Shown here one piece after another: positions 1-7,228 of a stretch of DNA of 12,993 nucleotides (position 1 is its first letter; every line of letters starts with the position of its first letter). The position numbers and the translations under genes were made by a program. This stretch comes from Ignavibacteria bacterium. Its GTDB lineage: Bacteria; Bacteroidota; Ignavibacteria; UBA10030; SZUA-254. Below the pieces are notes generated by a model. It did not search any database. It was not told the DNA's origin and was given only the letters and a program-made list of their open reading frames with translations. The stretch spans positions 1-12,993 of the forward strand of contig VBOC01000255.1 in assembly GCA_005877655.1 (NCBI GenBank). The letters run 5' to 3'.

Positions 1-192
1 GAGATGGTGGAAATGGTCGTCCAGGTGAACGGCAAGGTGCGATCGAAGATTCCCGTGCCGGTCGATACCGACGAGGAGATTTTGAAAAAAATGGTGTTGG
101 ACGACGCCAATGTAAAGCGCCATCTCGACGGGAAGAAAATTGTCAGGATGGTCATCGTGAAGAACAAGCTGGTCAGCCTGGTGGTGCAGTAG
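1..192 (+). CDS. leuS: Leucyl-tRNA synthetase, C-terminal end (5' truncated by window)
   Basis: This is the last 63 codons of an open frame that enters from the left edge and stops at TAG (190-192). The segment VVQVNGKVRSKIPVP, followed by a charged helix and a closing hydrophobic strand (IVRMVIVKNKLVSLVV), is the typical C-terminal domain of bacterial leucyl-tRNA synthetase, which contacts the tRNA elbow while the enzyme charges tRNA-Leu in the cytoplasm. The catalytic HIGH and KMSKS regions and the editing domain lie outside the window and cannot be checked. The ATG at 4 is internal, not the start. Only four bases separate the stop from the next gene, so leuS probably heads the transcript carrying the LPS genes. 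An unrelated protein with a similar tail is unlikely. Confidence 0.9.
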   Translation, partial: EMVEMVVQVNGKVRSKIPVPVDTDEEILKKMVLDDANVKRHLDGKKIVRMVIVKNKLVSLVVQ

Positions 193-196
193 CCGG

Positions 197-1015
197 ATGG
201 AGAGATTATCCGTCGTCGTTATCACGCTCAACGAGGAGAAAAACATCGAGCGGTGCCTCAGGAGTCTGCGGTGGGCGGATGAAATCGTCGTTGTCGACTC
301 ATTCAGCCGGGATCGTACGGTTGAGCTGGCGAGGAAGTACGCCGATTCGATTATCGAACATGAGTACGACGGAGACATCCCTCAGCGGGAGCGGGGCTTT
401 GCTGCGGCCTCGGGGACGTGGCTCATGTACGTCGATGCCGACGAGGAAGTGTCGGACGGTCTCAAGGACGAAATCCTCGGGGTTCTGACCTCCCGGGAAA
501 CAAGGGATGGATATGAGATCCCCCGCAAGGTGTTCATGTTCGGAACGTGGGTGAAGCACGGCGGCTGGTACCCCGATTACACCTTTCGCCTCTTCCGACG
601 CGACCGGTATCGCGCGCTGCAGGCCGAGGTGCACGGAGGATTTACCGTGGACGGAGAGACGGGGCGGCTCTCGGGGCTCTTGAACCATTATACGTACGAT
701 TCGATCGCCCATTATCTCTCGAAAATGAACGACTATACATCCCTCCAAATCTCCGGCAAGATTGGCGGGGGAGGAGGGCGTTCCGCCGGCGCTCGGCGAT
801 TAATTCTGAGCCCTCTGTCCCACTTCCTGAGAAAGTATGTTTCTAAGCAGGGATACCGGGACGGCTTCCGGGGCTTTCTCCTTGCCTCGCTCGGTGCGAT
901 TTACACATTGGCGCTGTACTCCAAGCTCTGGGAATACGGTTTTCGTGATCGCGAGGGGAGGGGCGTGAGACCCCCGATCACAAACCCCGAAGTCCGGCGC
1001 CTCAAGGGTCTGTGA
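197..1015 (+). CDS. Family 2 glycosyltransferase, WaaE/KdtX-like LPS core enzyme (paralogue A)
   Basis: Predicted 272-aa inverting GT-A glycosyltransferase acting on the cytoplasmic face of the inner membrane. The N-terminus LSVVVITLNEEKNIERCL and the following WADEIVVVDSFSRDRT are the nucleotide-sugar binding part of GT2 enzymes. YVDADEE supplies the metal-binding DxD (D80, D82). The HGGWYPDYTFRLFRR stretch and VHGGF segment are characteristic of the WaaE/KdtX group, which adds glucose to the inner-core heptose of LPS in enterobacteria. The sugar and acceptor here cannot be read from sequence. The C-terminus has a hydrophobic stretch (about 230-250) suggesting membrane attachment. A glycine run (five Gly, around 764-780) is absent from the paralogue at 4947-5738. 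The ATG at 197 has no Shine-Dalgarno but lies 4 nt after leuS and matches the family start. Confidence 0.85.
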   Translation: MERLSVVVITLNEEKNIERCLRSLRWADEIVVVDSFSRDRTVELARKYADSIIEHEYDGDIPQRERGFAAASGTWLMYVDADEEVSDGLKDEILGVLTSRETRDGYEIPRKVFMFGTWVKHGGWYPDYTFRLFRRDRYRALQAEVHGGFTVDGETGRLSGLLNHYTYDSIAHYLSKMNDYTSLQISGKIGGGGGRSAGARRLILSPLSHFLRKYVSKQGYRDGFRGFLLASLGAIYTLALYSKLWEYGFRDREGRGVRPPITNPEVRRLKGL

Positions 1016-1031
1016 GCTACGCGGTGCATCG

Positions 1032-1865
1032 GTGAAGAAATCGCTTTCTGTCATTGTTGCGGTCTATGGCGCCGTTCGCTACCTGGAATTTGTATTTGCC
1101 GCGCTCGGGCGGCAATCCTTCCGGGATTTTGAAGTCATCATCGCCGACGACGGATCGGGTGCGGAGATGAAGGAGATGATCGCGCGAACGCGCGCTCGCG
1201 CGCCATATTCGATTGTGCATCTCTGGCAGGAAGACGACGGGTTTCGAAAAAACGTCATGCTGAACAAGGGGGTCGAAGCCGCGCAGACCGGTTACCTCGT
1301 TTTCATCGACGGGGATTGCGTCCCGCACCGGGAGTTTCTGAGCGACCACTGGACGAACAGGGGGGACTCGGCCGTCCTCTGCGGACGGCGGGTGAACTTC
1401 AGCCGGCAGATCACCGAGCGGCTCACGGTTGATGACATCTCCTCCGGCTCAATCGAAAAGCTCAGTCCGCGGGTCCTGATCGACGGGCTGCTCGCCCGGA
1501 GCAGCAATCTCGAGGATGCCGTGCGAATCGAGAACGCCTTCGTTCGCCGTCTGCTTCACCGGAATAAAGCCCGGATCCTCGGATGCAATTTCTCGCTCGA
1601 ACGGAGTCTCCTCGAACAGGTGAACGGATTCGATGAGGATTACCGCGCCCCGGGATTGGGCGAGGACTCGGATATCGCCTTCAGGCTGAGTCTCGCCGGC
1701 GCCAGGTTCCGCACTCTCCGCTATCTGGCCGTCCTCTACCACCTCTATCACCCTCTGACCAGCGTGGGACCCGAGAACCTCCGCCTCTATGAACGGGCTG
1801 TGCGGGCGAAAAATCCGGTGTGCGCCAACGGGCTTCGGAAGCTCGAACAAATGTCCGCTCGCTGA
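1032..1865 (+). CDS. Family 2 glycosyltransferase with galactosyltransferase-type C-terminal region
   Basis: Predicted 277-aa GT-A glycosyltransferase. The N-terminal nucleotide-sugar fold starts with LSVIVAVYGAVRYLEFVFAAL. The strand-turn FEVIIADDGSG and the DxD motif in FIDGDCVPH (D93, D95) follow. The second half has GCNFSLERSLLEQVNGFDEDY and GLGEDSDIAFRL, the acceptor/catalytic ED region seen in GT2 proteins with a Glyco_transf_7C (galactosyltransferase C-terminal) domain. The acceptor is inferred to be LPS core or another envelope glycan from the operon; the donor is unknown. It belongs to a different GT2 subgroup from the WaaE-like neighbours. Translation probably begins at GTG 1032, because no in-frame ATG gives the conserved N-terminus and the gap to the previous gene is 16 nt. 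Its stop overlaps the next start by one base (TGATG at 1863-1867), implying coupled translation. Confidence 0.85.
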   Translation: MKKSLSVIVAVYGAVRYLEFVFAALGRQSFRDFEVIIADDGSGAEMKEMIARTRARAPYSIVHLWQEDDGFRKNVMLNKGVEAAQTGYLVFIDGDCVPHREFLSDHWTNRGDSAVLCGRRVNFSRQITERLTVDDISSGSIEKLSPRVLIDGLLARSSNLEDAVRIENAFVRRLLHRNKARILGCNFSLERSLLEQVNGFDEDYRAPGLGEDSDIAFRLSLAGARFRTLRYLAVLYHLYHPLTSVGPENLRLYERAVRAKNPVCANGLRKLEQMSAR

Positions 1866-3724
1866 TGCGCCGCGGCCATATGACAAATTTCCGGACATAC
1901 CTGCGAATTGTGCGCTTCGCGAGGCCCTACTGGAAACATATCGCGGTCTCGATCGTCTGCACCGTCCTCTATTCTCTCACGAGCGGTGCGTCCATTTCGC
2001 TCTTCATGCCTCTTCTCGATATTCTGTTCCATCCGGCGCCGCCCGGTCAGGCCCCTCTGCCCCCCACCGCGGCACTGCCATCATGGCTGACCGCACTGTT
2101 CGGCGGCCTCAAGAATGCGCTGTTCAATTTCGTTTTCAGCGGCTCGCAAATGGATGTGCTCTATCGAATCTGCGTGATGATCGTCGTGGCGTTTCTGTTG
2201 AAAAACTTCTTCGGGTATATGCAGTCGTATCTCATGAACTACGCGGAGGAAGGGGTCATCAAGGACCTGAGAAACGCGCTCTACCGCCATTTGCATGATC
2301 TCCCCCTCGCCTATTTTACCAATGAACGGACCGGCGACCTCATTTCGCGAATGATCAATGATGTTTCGATTCTGAACGGAGGCGTCAGCGCGCTTTTTGT
2401 GACGATGGTCCGTGAGCCGCTCCTGATTATCGTCTTCCTGAGCATGGCGCTCGCCATCAGCTGGAAGCTGACGCTGATCTCGTTGTTGGTCTTCCACTTC
2501 TCGCTTTCGATCATCAGCTGGATTGCGATCCGGCTCCATCGCGAGCGCAGCGTGTCGCAGGAGCGCCTGGCTGACATCACCTCCGTTCTGCAGGAGACGA
2601 TCTCGGGGGTTAAGGTCGTGAAGGCCTTCGGGATGGAGGAATTCGAGAGTGCAAAGTTTGGCCGCACGACGCGGCAATATTTTTCCTCGCTGATCAGGAT
2701 CACCCGGATCAGGGATCTCGCGTCGCCCACCACCGAGATTCTGAGCGTCGCGGCGGGGGCCGTCATCATCTGGTACGGCGGCCGCCAAATCCTGATCGAA
2801 CACACATTGAACGCGAGCGGGTTCCTCACGTTTCTGTTTATCATTTTTCAAATTATGCCTCCGGTCAAGGAATTGACGAACGTGAACAATCGCATTCAGG
2901 AGGCGAGCGCTGCCGCACGGCGGATCTTCGAAATTCTCGATAAGCAACCGTCGATCAAAAGCGCCGATGGCGCACGAAGGCTCGATGAATTCTCCCGGGG
3001 GATCGAATTCAGGGATGTTTCGTTTTCCTACGACGGCGAAGACCGGGTCCTTTCCGGCATCAATCTCACGATTCAAAAAGGGGAGGTGGTCGCCATCGTC
3101 GGCCCGAGCGGCACAGGGAAGACGACGCTTGTCGACCTGGTCCCGCGATTTTACGATCCCACAGGGGGTGCCCTCATGATCGACGGGACCGATCTGCGGA
3201 ATATCGACCTGAAGTCTCTGCGCCATAACATCGGCATCGTGACGCAGGAAACCATCCTCTTCAACGATTCGGTGAGGAACAATATCGCCTACGGTCTGGA
3301 AGAGTGCCCGATGGAAGCGATTGTCAAGGCCGCAAAGGCGGCGAATTCTCACGACTTTATCATGGCAATGCCCCAGGGTTACGAAAGCATGATCGGCGAA
3401 CGGGGCGTGAAGCTCTCGGGAGGCGAACGCCAGCGGCTATCTCTTGCGAGGGCCATTCTGAAAAACCCGCCCATATTGATTCTGGATGAAGCAACCTCCG
3501 CGCTTGATACGGAGGGGGAAATCCTGGTTCAGGAGGCGATTGATCATCTGATGTCAGGCAGGACCTCCGTTGTCATCGCGCACCGGCTCTCCACCGTCCA
3601 GCACGCCCACCGGATTGTCGTGCTTGACAGGGGCCGTATCGTGGAGACGGGCAGGCACAGCGAGTTGATCGCAAACCCGAACGGATTGTACAGAAAACTG
3701 TACGATTTACAGTTCCGGGTGTGA
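1865..3724 (+). CDS. msbA: ABC exporter, MsbA-type lipid A/core flippase
   Basis: A 619-aa half-transporter with a fused membrane domain and ATPase, the normal MsbA layout. The first ~330 residues carry about six hydrophobic helices, including a long periplasmic loop rich in Pro/Gly after helix 1. The ATPase shows Walker A GPSGTGKTT (413-421), a Q-loop in IVTQETILF, signature LSGGERQ (517-523), Walker B ILILDEATS (D541, catalytic E542) and the H-loop His573, so it should be active. MsbA homodimers flip core-lipid A across the inner membrane. Similar folds serve drug or peptide export, so the assignment rests largely on the flanking LPS glycosyltransferases and ligase-like gene. The start is uncertain: ATG 1865 overlaps the previous stop by one base, while ATG 1880 (MTNFRTYL) is also plausible; neither has a Shine-Dalgarno. 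The frame is open back to an ATG at 1820, rejected because of overlap. Confidence 0.88.
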   Translation: MRRGHMTNFRTYLRIVRFARPYWKHIAVSIVCTVLYSLTSGASISLFMPLLDILFHPAPPGQAPLPPTAALPSWLTALFGGLKNALFNFVFSGSQMDVLYRICVMIVVAFLLKNFFGYMQSYLMNYAEEGVIKDLRNALYRHLHDLPLAYFTNERTGDLISRMINDVSILNGGVSALFVTMVREPLLIIVFLSMALAISWKLTLISLLVFHFSLSIISWIAIRLHRERSVSQERLADITSVLQETISGVKVVKAFGMEEFESAKFGRTTRQYFSSLIRITRIRDLASPTTEILSVAAGAVIIWYGGRQILIEHTLNASGFLTFLFIIFQIMPPVKELTNVNNRIQEASAAARRIFEILDKQPSIKSADGARRLDEFSRGIEFRDVSFSYDGEDRVLSGINLTIQKGEVVAIVGPSGTGKTTLVDLVPRFYDPTGGALMIDGTDLRNIDLKSLRHNIGIVTQETILFNDSVRNNIAYGLEECPMEAIVKAAKAANSHDFIMAMPQGYESMIGERGVKLSGGERQRLSLARAILKNPPILILDEATSALDTEGEILVQEAIDHLMSGRTSVVIAHRLSTVQHAHRIVVLDRGRIVETGRHSELIANPNGLYRKLYDLQFRV

Positions 3725-4941
3725 TGAGCTTCGGTACGCTGGCCTCACTGCGCGCGGTCGCGCTCCGGCGGCAGGGCGCCATCCTGCGAGTGATCTATAG
3801 TTTGACGCTGGTGGCGGTTGTGTCGGTTACGTTCTCCGTTTTTCTCTCTTCCGTGGCGATGGGGAGTGCCATCGTGCTTTGGCTGACCCTTTTGATCGCG
3901 GGGGGCAAGGAGGCTTTTCCTGCGACACCCCTTGATCGCTACTTCCTGTTTTACCTTTCGGCGGAGGCGCTGGCAACGATCTTCTCCGTCGAACCGGGGG
4001 CCTCTCTGTTCAACATGAAACGGTTCTTTCTCATTTCATTCGTCTATCTTGGCTTGCTGGCAATGACCGACCTGAGGCGCTTGCGTAGCGCAGTTGCCGC
4101 CTTGGTCTGCGTTGCGGTAATATTATCATGCGTCGAAATCTTCACACTGAGCTCTTTCGGGGGGCATTACGCACGGCTCTCGCTCTTCCAGCACTCGCTC
4201 ACCGAAGGCGGGATCAAGCTGATCGTGCTTCTTTTCATCATCCCGTTCATGATTCGATCCGAAACGCCGCGTGCCTGGAGGCTGGGTGCGGCGGCTGCAG
4301 GGATTCCACTGTTCGTCGGCCTCATTTTGACGCAAAGCAGAAGCTCCTGGCTCGGCCTCGTCGGCGGCGTGCTTGCAATCGGGATGCTTCAAAACAGGAA
4401 AATAATTATCCTGCTGGTCCTCGTGATCGTGTTGTTCGCCCTCTTCGCCCCGGCAGATTTCCAGTCGAGAGCCCTGAGCATCTTCGATCCGGCCATGCCG
4501 TCGAATCTCAGCCGGATTCATATGATGACGACGGGATGGAAAATGTTCCTGGACCGCCCGGTCTTCGGGGTGGGCGATATCGATTTGAAGCGAATCTACG
4601 TGACATATATAACGCCGATCGAAGAGGGCGAGGGGGGACACCTCCACAATAATCTGATGATGCTTCTTGTAACGTTGGGGATCGGGGGAGCAGCGGCGAC
4701 CGCCGCGCTTTTCGTTCAAATTTTTCTCACCGAGCTCCGGGCTGTGCGCGCGACGAGGCACGACTGGATGCTGGGTAGCCTGACGATCGGGAGTCTGGCG
4801 GCCTACGTCGGTTTTCATATCAATGGTTTGTTCGAGTGGAATTTCGGGGACCATGAGATCGCCGTCCTTCTCTGGTTTACCGTCGGCGCGGCGCTCGTCG
4901 CTCAAAAGATTGCCGCGGAGCCCGGGGAGACAGCCTCCTGA
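3724..4941 (+). CDS. O-antigen ligase / Wzy-family polytopic membrane protein
   Basis: A 405-aa, very hydrophobic protein with roughly ten or more predicted membrane helices. The Wzy_C/WaaL signature is visible: LTQSRSSWLGLVGG (around 202-215) with the conserved Arg206, then a large periplasmic loop and HLHNN (His306, His308) just before the next helix. In WaaL, an Arg and a His in these places are needed to move glycan from undecaprenyl diphosphate to lipid A-core in the periplasm. The family also includes O-antigen polymerases and protein O-oligosaccharyltransferases, which sequence alone does not separate well. Its place directly after msbA and between core glycosyltransferases favours the ligase role. 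No Wzx flippase or chain-length regulator is nearby. GTG 3721 and ATG 3724 are both possible starts. ATG 3724 is chosen because it gives the same one-base TGATG overlap seen upstream of msbA. Confidence 0.82.
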   Translation: MSFGTLASLRAVALRRQGAILRVIYSLTLVAVVSVTFSVFLSSVAMGSAIVLWLTLLIAGGKEAFPATPLDRYFLFYLSAEALATIFSVEPGASLFNMKRFFLISFVYLGLLAMTDLRRLRSAVAALVCVAVILSCVEIFTLSSFGGHYARLSLFQHSLTEGGIKLIVLLFIIPFMIRSETPRAWRLGAAAAGIPLFVGLILTQSRSSWLGLVGGVLAIGMLQNRKIIILLVLVIVLFALFAPADFQSRALSIFDPAMPSNLSRIHMMTTGWKMFLDRPVFGVGDIDLKRIYVTYITPIEEGEGGHLHNNLMMLLVTLGIGGAAATAALFVQIFLTELRAVRATRHDWMLGSLTIGSLAAYVGFHINGLFEWNFGDHEIAVLLWFTVGAALVAQKIAAEPGETAS

Positions 4942-4946
4942 CCGGG

Positions 4947-5738
4947 ATGCGCACCCCGTTATCGGTTATTATCATCACGCTCAACGAGGAGGAGCGGATC
5001 GTGGATTGTCTGAAAAGCGTCGAATGGGCCGACGACATCGTTGTGGTCGATTCCGGAAGCACAGATCGCACGGTGGAGCTTGCGAAGCAGTATACGCAGA
5101 AGGTGCTCGCCGCCGGGTGGATGGGGTTTCCGCAGGCAAAGACGTTTGCCCTACGACATGCGGCGAATGAGTGGGTCCTCTGGCTTGACGCAGATGAACG
5201 TGTCTCGCCGGAGCTGGCCGGAGAGATCCGGGACATTCTCCGGCGGGGATCAGCAGCGTACGCCGGCTTCGAAGTGGCGAGGCGGGCGTATTTCATCGGA
5301 AAATGGATCAGGCACTGCGGATGGTATCCCGGTTATGTCGTGAGGCTCTTCCGCAAGGATGCCGGCGCCTTCACCGGGAGCCGGGTGCACGAGAAGCTGG
5401 AGGTTCGCGGGCCTGTGGGTCGATTACGGCACGATCTGTTTCATTTTACGGACGAGAACCTCTACCACTACTTCGGCAAGTTCAACACCTACACATCCCT
5501 GGCCGCCGAGGACGCCCGGGATGCGGGAAAGAGATTCTCCTACTACAATCTTCTCGTACGGCCTCCCTACCTGTTTTTCAAGATGTATATCCTCCGTCTG
5601 GGATTCCTCGACGGGATGCATGGCTTCACGCTCTCACTCCTTTCCGCCGCCTATGTTTTCGTGAAGTATGCCAAGGTCTGGGAGCTCTCCTCGGGGGGCG
5701 GTCCTCTGGCGGGAACGGGCGCCGGGCGAGGGCAATGA
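4947..5738 (+). CDS. Family 2 glycosyltransferase, WaaE/KdtX-like (paralogue B)
   Basis: A 263-aa GT-A glycosyltransferase clearly paralogous to the product of 197-1015. The two share the order LSVIIITLNEEERI, WADDIVVVDSGSTDRTVELA, WLDADERVS (DxD at D81 and D83), an HCGWYPGYVVRLFRK block, a YTSLA segment and a C-terminal hydrophobic stretch ending in KYAKVWEL. WaaE-type enzymes add a hexose to LPS inner core from a nucleotide sugar in the cytoplasm. Specificity here is unknown and need not equal paralogue A. This copy keeps RVHEKL where paralogue A has EVHGGF, and lacks its glycine run, so the acceptor sites may differ. The start ATG 4947 lies 5 nt after the previous stop without a Shine-Dalgarno. 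The stop overlaps the next gene by four bases (ATGA at 5735-5738). Confidence 0.86.
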   Translation: MRTPLSVIIITLNEEERIVDCLKSVEWADDIVVVDSGSTDRTVELAKQYTQKVLAAGWMGFPQAKTFALRHAANEWVLWLDADERVSPELAGEIRDILRRGSAAYAGFEVARRAYFIGKWIRHCGWYPGYVVRLFRKDAGAFTGSRVHEKLEVRGPVGRLRHDLFHFTDENLYHYFGKFNTYTSLAAEDARDAGKRFSYYNLLVRPPYLFFKMYILRLGFLDGMHGFTLSLLSAAYVFVKYAKVWELSSGGGPLAGTGAGRGQ

Positions 5739-6841
5739 CGTCGATCCGGTCGCTCTGCAAGGATTGGGCGGGGCGAGGGCTTATGCGCCTCCTGGAAGCA
5801 ACACTGGGGCGTCAACCACTCTCACCGGATTCGTTCGATCGGTCAAAGGTCAAATCGATTCTGGTCATCCGCCAGCACGATCAGCTGGGCGATTTTCTTC
5901 TCGCCACGCCGGCGCTGCGCGCATTGCGTGAACACTTTCCTTCGGCCAGGATCGCGCTTGTCGTGCGGGAATACTTTCAGGATGTCGCCTCGATGGTGCC
6001 GTTCGTCGATGAAGTCATCGTTTTCCGCGAACGTGCCTCCCGCTGGACGTGGGCGAACGGAACGGCGTTCTATCACAGTCTCCGGAGCAATTGGGATCTC
6101 ACGGTCGTCCTGAACACGGTCAGCCATTCTTTGACAAGCGACGTGTTGGCGTCGATCTCCCGCGCGCGTTTTGTGCTCGGATCGGGGGCACGGGTATTCG
6201 CCGGATCCAGCCGGAATTTCTTTTACAACCTCATCGCGCCTGGCCCGGGCGGGGAGCGCCACCAGACTCTGCAGAATCTGGACATTCTTGAGTATATCGG
6301 CGTCCGCACGCAGGACTACTCCCCGCGGATCGAAGTATCTGATTCCGGCGAGCGCGAAGCGCGCCGGGAACTTGAGGCCCGGGGAATCGTCCCGGGCCGG
6401 CGCGCCATCGGTTTCCACCTCGGCGCCGGGAAGGAACCCAACCGTTGGCCGGTGGCCCGCTTCGCGGAGCTGGCAAGCCGGTTGACAGGGTCGGGTGGCG
6501 CTCAGGTTGTTCTTTTTTGGGGAGCGAAGGAAGAAGATCTGCGACGCCAATTCGTGGCGCAAGCGGGGCAGGGCGGCGTAGAGGTGGGACCCCCGGAGTT
6601 ACGGAAGCTTCCCGCCCTGTTCAGGCAGTGCGACGCGTTGATCTGCAACGACACCGGCATCATGCATCTTGCCGCGGCCGCGGGGGTCCGGCTCGTCGCG
6701 ATTTTTGGTCCGACTAATCCGGAAGAGTGGAAACCGCTGGGCGTCAGGATTGCCTGTGTCCGGCACCCGTCTCACCGGACAGAAGAGGTGACGGTCGAGG
6801 CCGTCATCCGAGCCCTGGAGGAACTGCTTCGTTTTGAATAA
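5735..6841 (+). CDS. Family 9 glycosyltransferase (ADP-heptose:LPS heptosyltransferase family)
   Basis: Predicted 368-aa GT-B enzyme of the heptosyltransferase family, which transfers L-glycero-D-manno-heptose from ADP-heptose to Kdo or heptose of the LPS inner core in the cytoplasm. Seen in order: VIRQHDQLGDFLLATPALRA (about 45-63), the N-domain acceptor loop with the usual GD (G52, D53); a linker; GFHLGAGKEPNRWP (His228 region) opening the C-domain; and NDTGIMHLAAA (from N305) with IFGPTNPEEWKPLG, the ADP-sugar binding end. All family landmarks are present, so the gene looks intact. Whether it plays the WaaC, WaaF or WaaQ role is not decidable. The first ~40 residues, before KSILVIRQ, are longer than in many members. 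ATG 5735 is chosen for its ATGA overlap with the previous stop, although the frame is open back to 5303. It ends the LPS block. Confidence 0.86.
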   Translation: MTSIRSLCKDWAGRGLMRLLEATLGRQPLSPDSFDRSKVKSILVIRQHDQLGDFLLATPALRALREHFPSARIALVVREYFQDVASMVPFVDEVIVFRERASRWTWANGTAFYHSLRSNWDLTVVLNTVSHSLTSDVLASISRARFVLGSGARVFAGSSRNFFYNLIAPGPGGERHQTLQNLDILEYIGVRTQDYSPRIEVSDSGEREARRELEARGIVPGRRAIGFHLGAGKEPNRWPVARFAELASRLTGSGGAQVVLFWGAKEEDLRRQFVAQAGQGGVEVGPPELRKLPALFRQCDALICNDTGIMHLAAAAGVRLVAIFGPTNPEEWKPLGVRIACVRHPSHRTEEVTVEAVIRALEELLRFE

Positions 6842-6863
6842 ACCCGGACTTTCTTTACCTTTT
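6833..6863 (+). promoter_or_regulatory. Candidate Bacteroidota-type promoter for the DUF1844-nadK-radA-rdgB group
   Basis: TTTG at 6833-6836 is followed after 19 bases by TACCTTTT at 6856-6863. This is close to the Bacteroidota primary sigma consensus (TTTG near -33, TAnnTTTG near -7). The only mismatch is the last base, T for G, with a G directly after. Transcription would start near 6868-6870, leaving a short leader before ATG 6887. The upstream box lies inside the last codons of the heptosyltransferase gene. It is a pattern match by eye in a 45-bp gap, so chance is not excluded. Confidence 0.4.
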
Positions 6864-6886
6864 GAAGACATTTCTCCCCGCGAACA

Positions 6887-7228
6887 ATGCCCAATGAAGA
6901 AAAAAACACGATCCTCCTGACGCAACTCGTCCTCATGTTTCAGACTGCGGCACTCCAGCACATGGGAAAACTGAAGAACCCCTTTACCGATCAGATCGAG
7001 CGCGATCTCTCGCAGGCCCAGATCTCCATCGACATGCTCGAGATGCTGCATTCGAAGATGAAGGGCAACCTGAGCCCGGACGAGGAAAGGATCTATTCGG
7101 AAGTCCTCCGGGATCTCCGCCTGAATTACGTCGACGAGGCGACGAAAGCCCCTCCTGCGCCCCCGGAATCCGCCCCTCCGGGCCCGCTTGTCCCGCCGGG
7201 CGGGACCGAATCGGCCGAACGAAAATGA
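6887..7228 (+). CDS. Small DUF1844-family protein
   Basis: A 113-aa soluble protein whose first ~85 residues match the DUF1844 pattern: a helix LTQLVLMFQTAALQHMGKL, an NPFTDQIERDLSQAQ turn, and a second pair of helices ISIDMLEMLHSKMKGNLSPDEER ending in LRDLRLNYV. The function of this family is not established. The fold looks like a small helical bundle without catalytic residues, signal peptide or clear membrane segment. The last ~25 residues are a Pro/Ala/Gly-rich tail (several PP pairs), probably disordered. The gene starts at ATG 6887 after a 45-bp gap, and its stop overlaps the nadK start (ATGA at 7225-7228), so the two are probably translated together. No role in NADP synthesis can be claimed from that alone. 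Confidence 0.82.
   Translation: MPNEEKNTILLTQLVLMFQTAALQHMGKLKNPFTDQIERDLSQAQISIDMLEMLHSKMKGNLSPDEERIYSEVLRDLRLNYVDEATKAPPAPPESAPPGPLVPPGGTESAERK

Noticed and set aside
1178..1203. CGCG-rich alternating run that could form hairpins or Z-DNA
   Set aside because: It encodes an Arg/Ala-rich loop in a real gene and is explained by codon choice in GC-rich DNA.
1820..1864. Upstream ATG for msbA
   Set aside because: It would overlap the previous gene by 46 nt and add an Arg-rich tail not expected in MsbA. ATG 1865 or 1880 fits better.
2081..3352. 423-codon open frame on the - strand opposite msbA
   Set aside because: It lies wholly inside a gene with complete ABC transporter motifs. The translation is charged low-information sequence without recognisable domains, as expected from antisense frames in GC-rich DNA.
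4126..4905. 259-codon - strand frame opposite the ligase-like gene
   Set aside because: It mirrors a strongly hydrophobic membrane protein, giving a His/Arg/Glu-rich product with no motif; treated as a shadow frame.
5303..5734. Possible 144-residue N-terminal extension of the heptosyltransferase
   Set aside because: The frame is open, but it overlaps a well-supported GT2 gene and its translation has no family similarity. ATG 5735 gives the normal length and a typical ATGA overlap.
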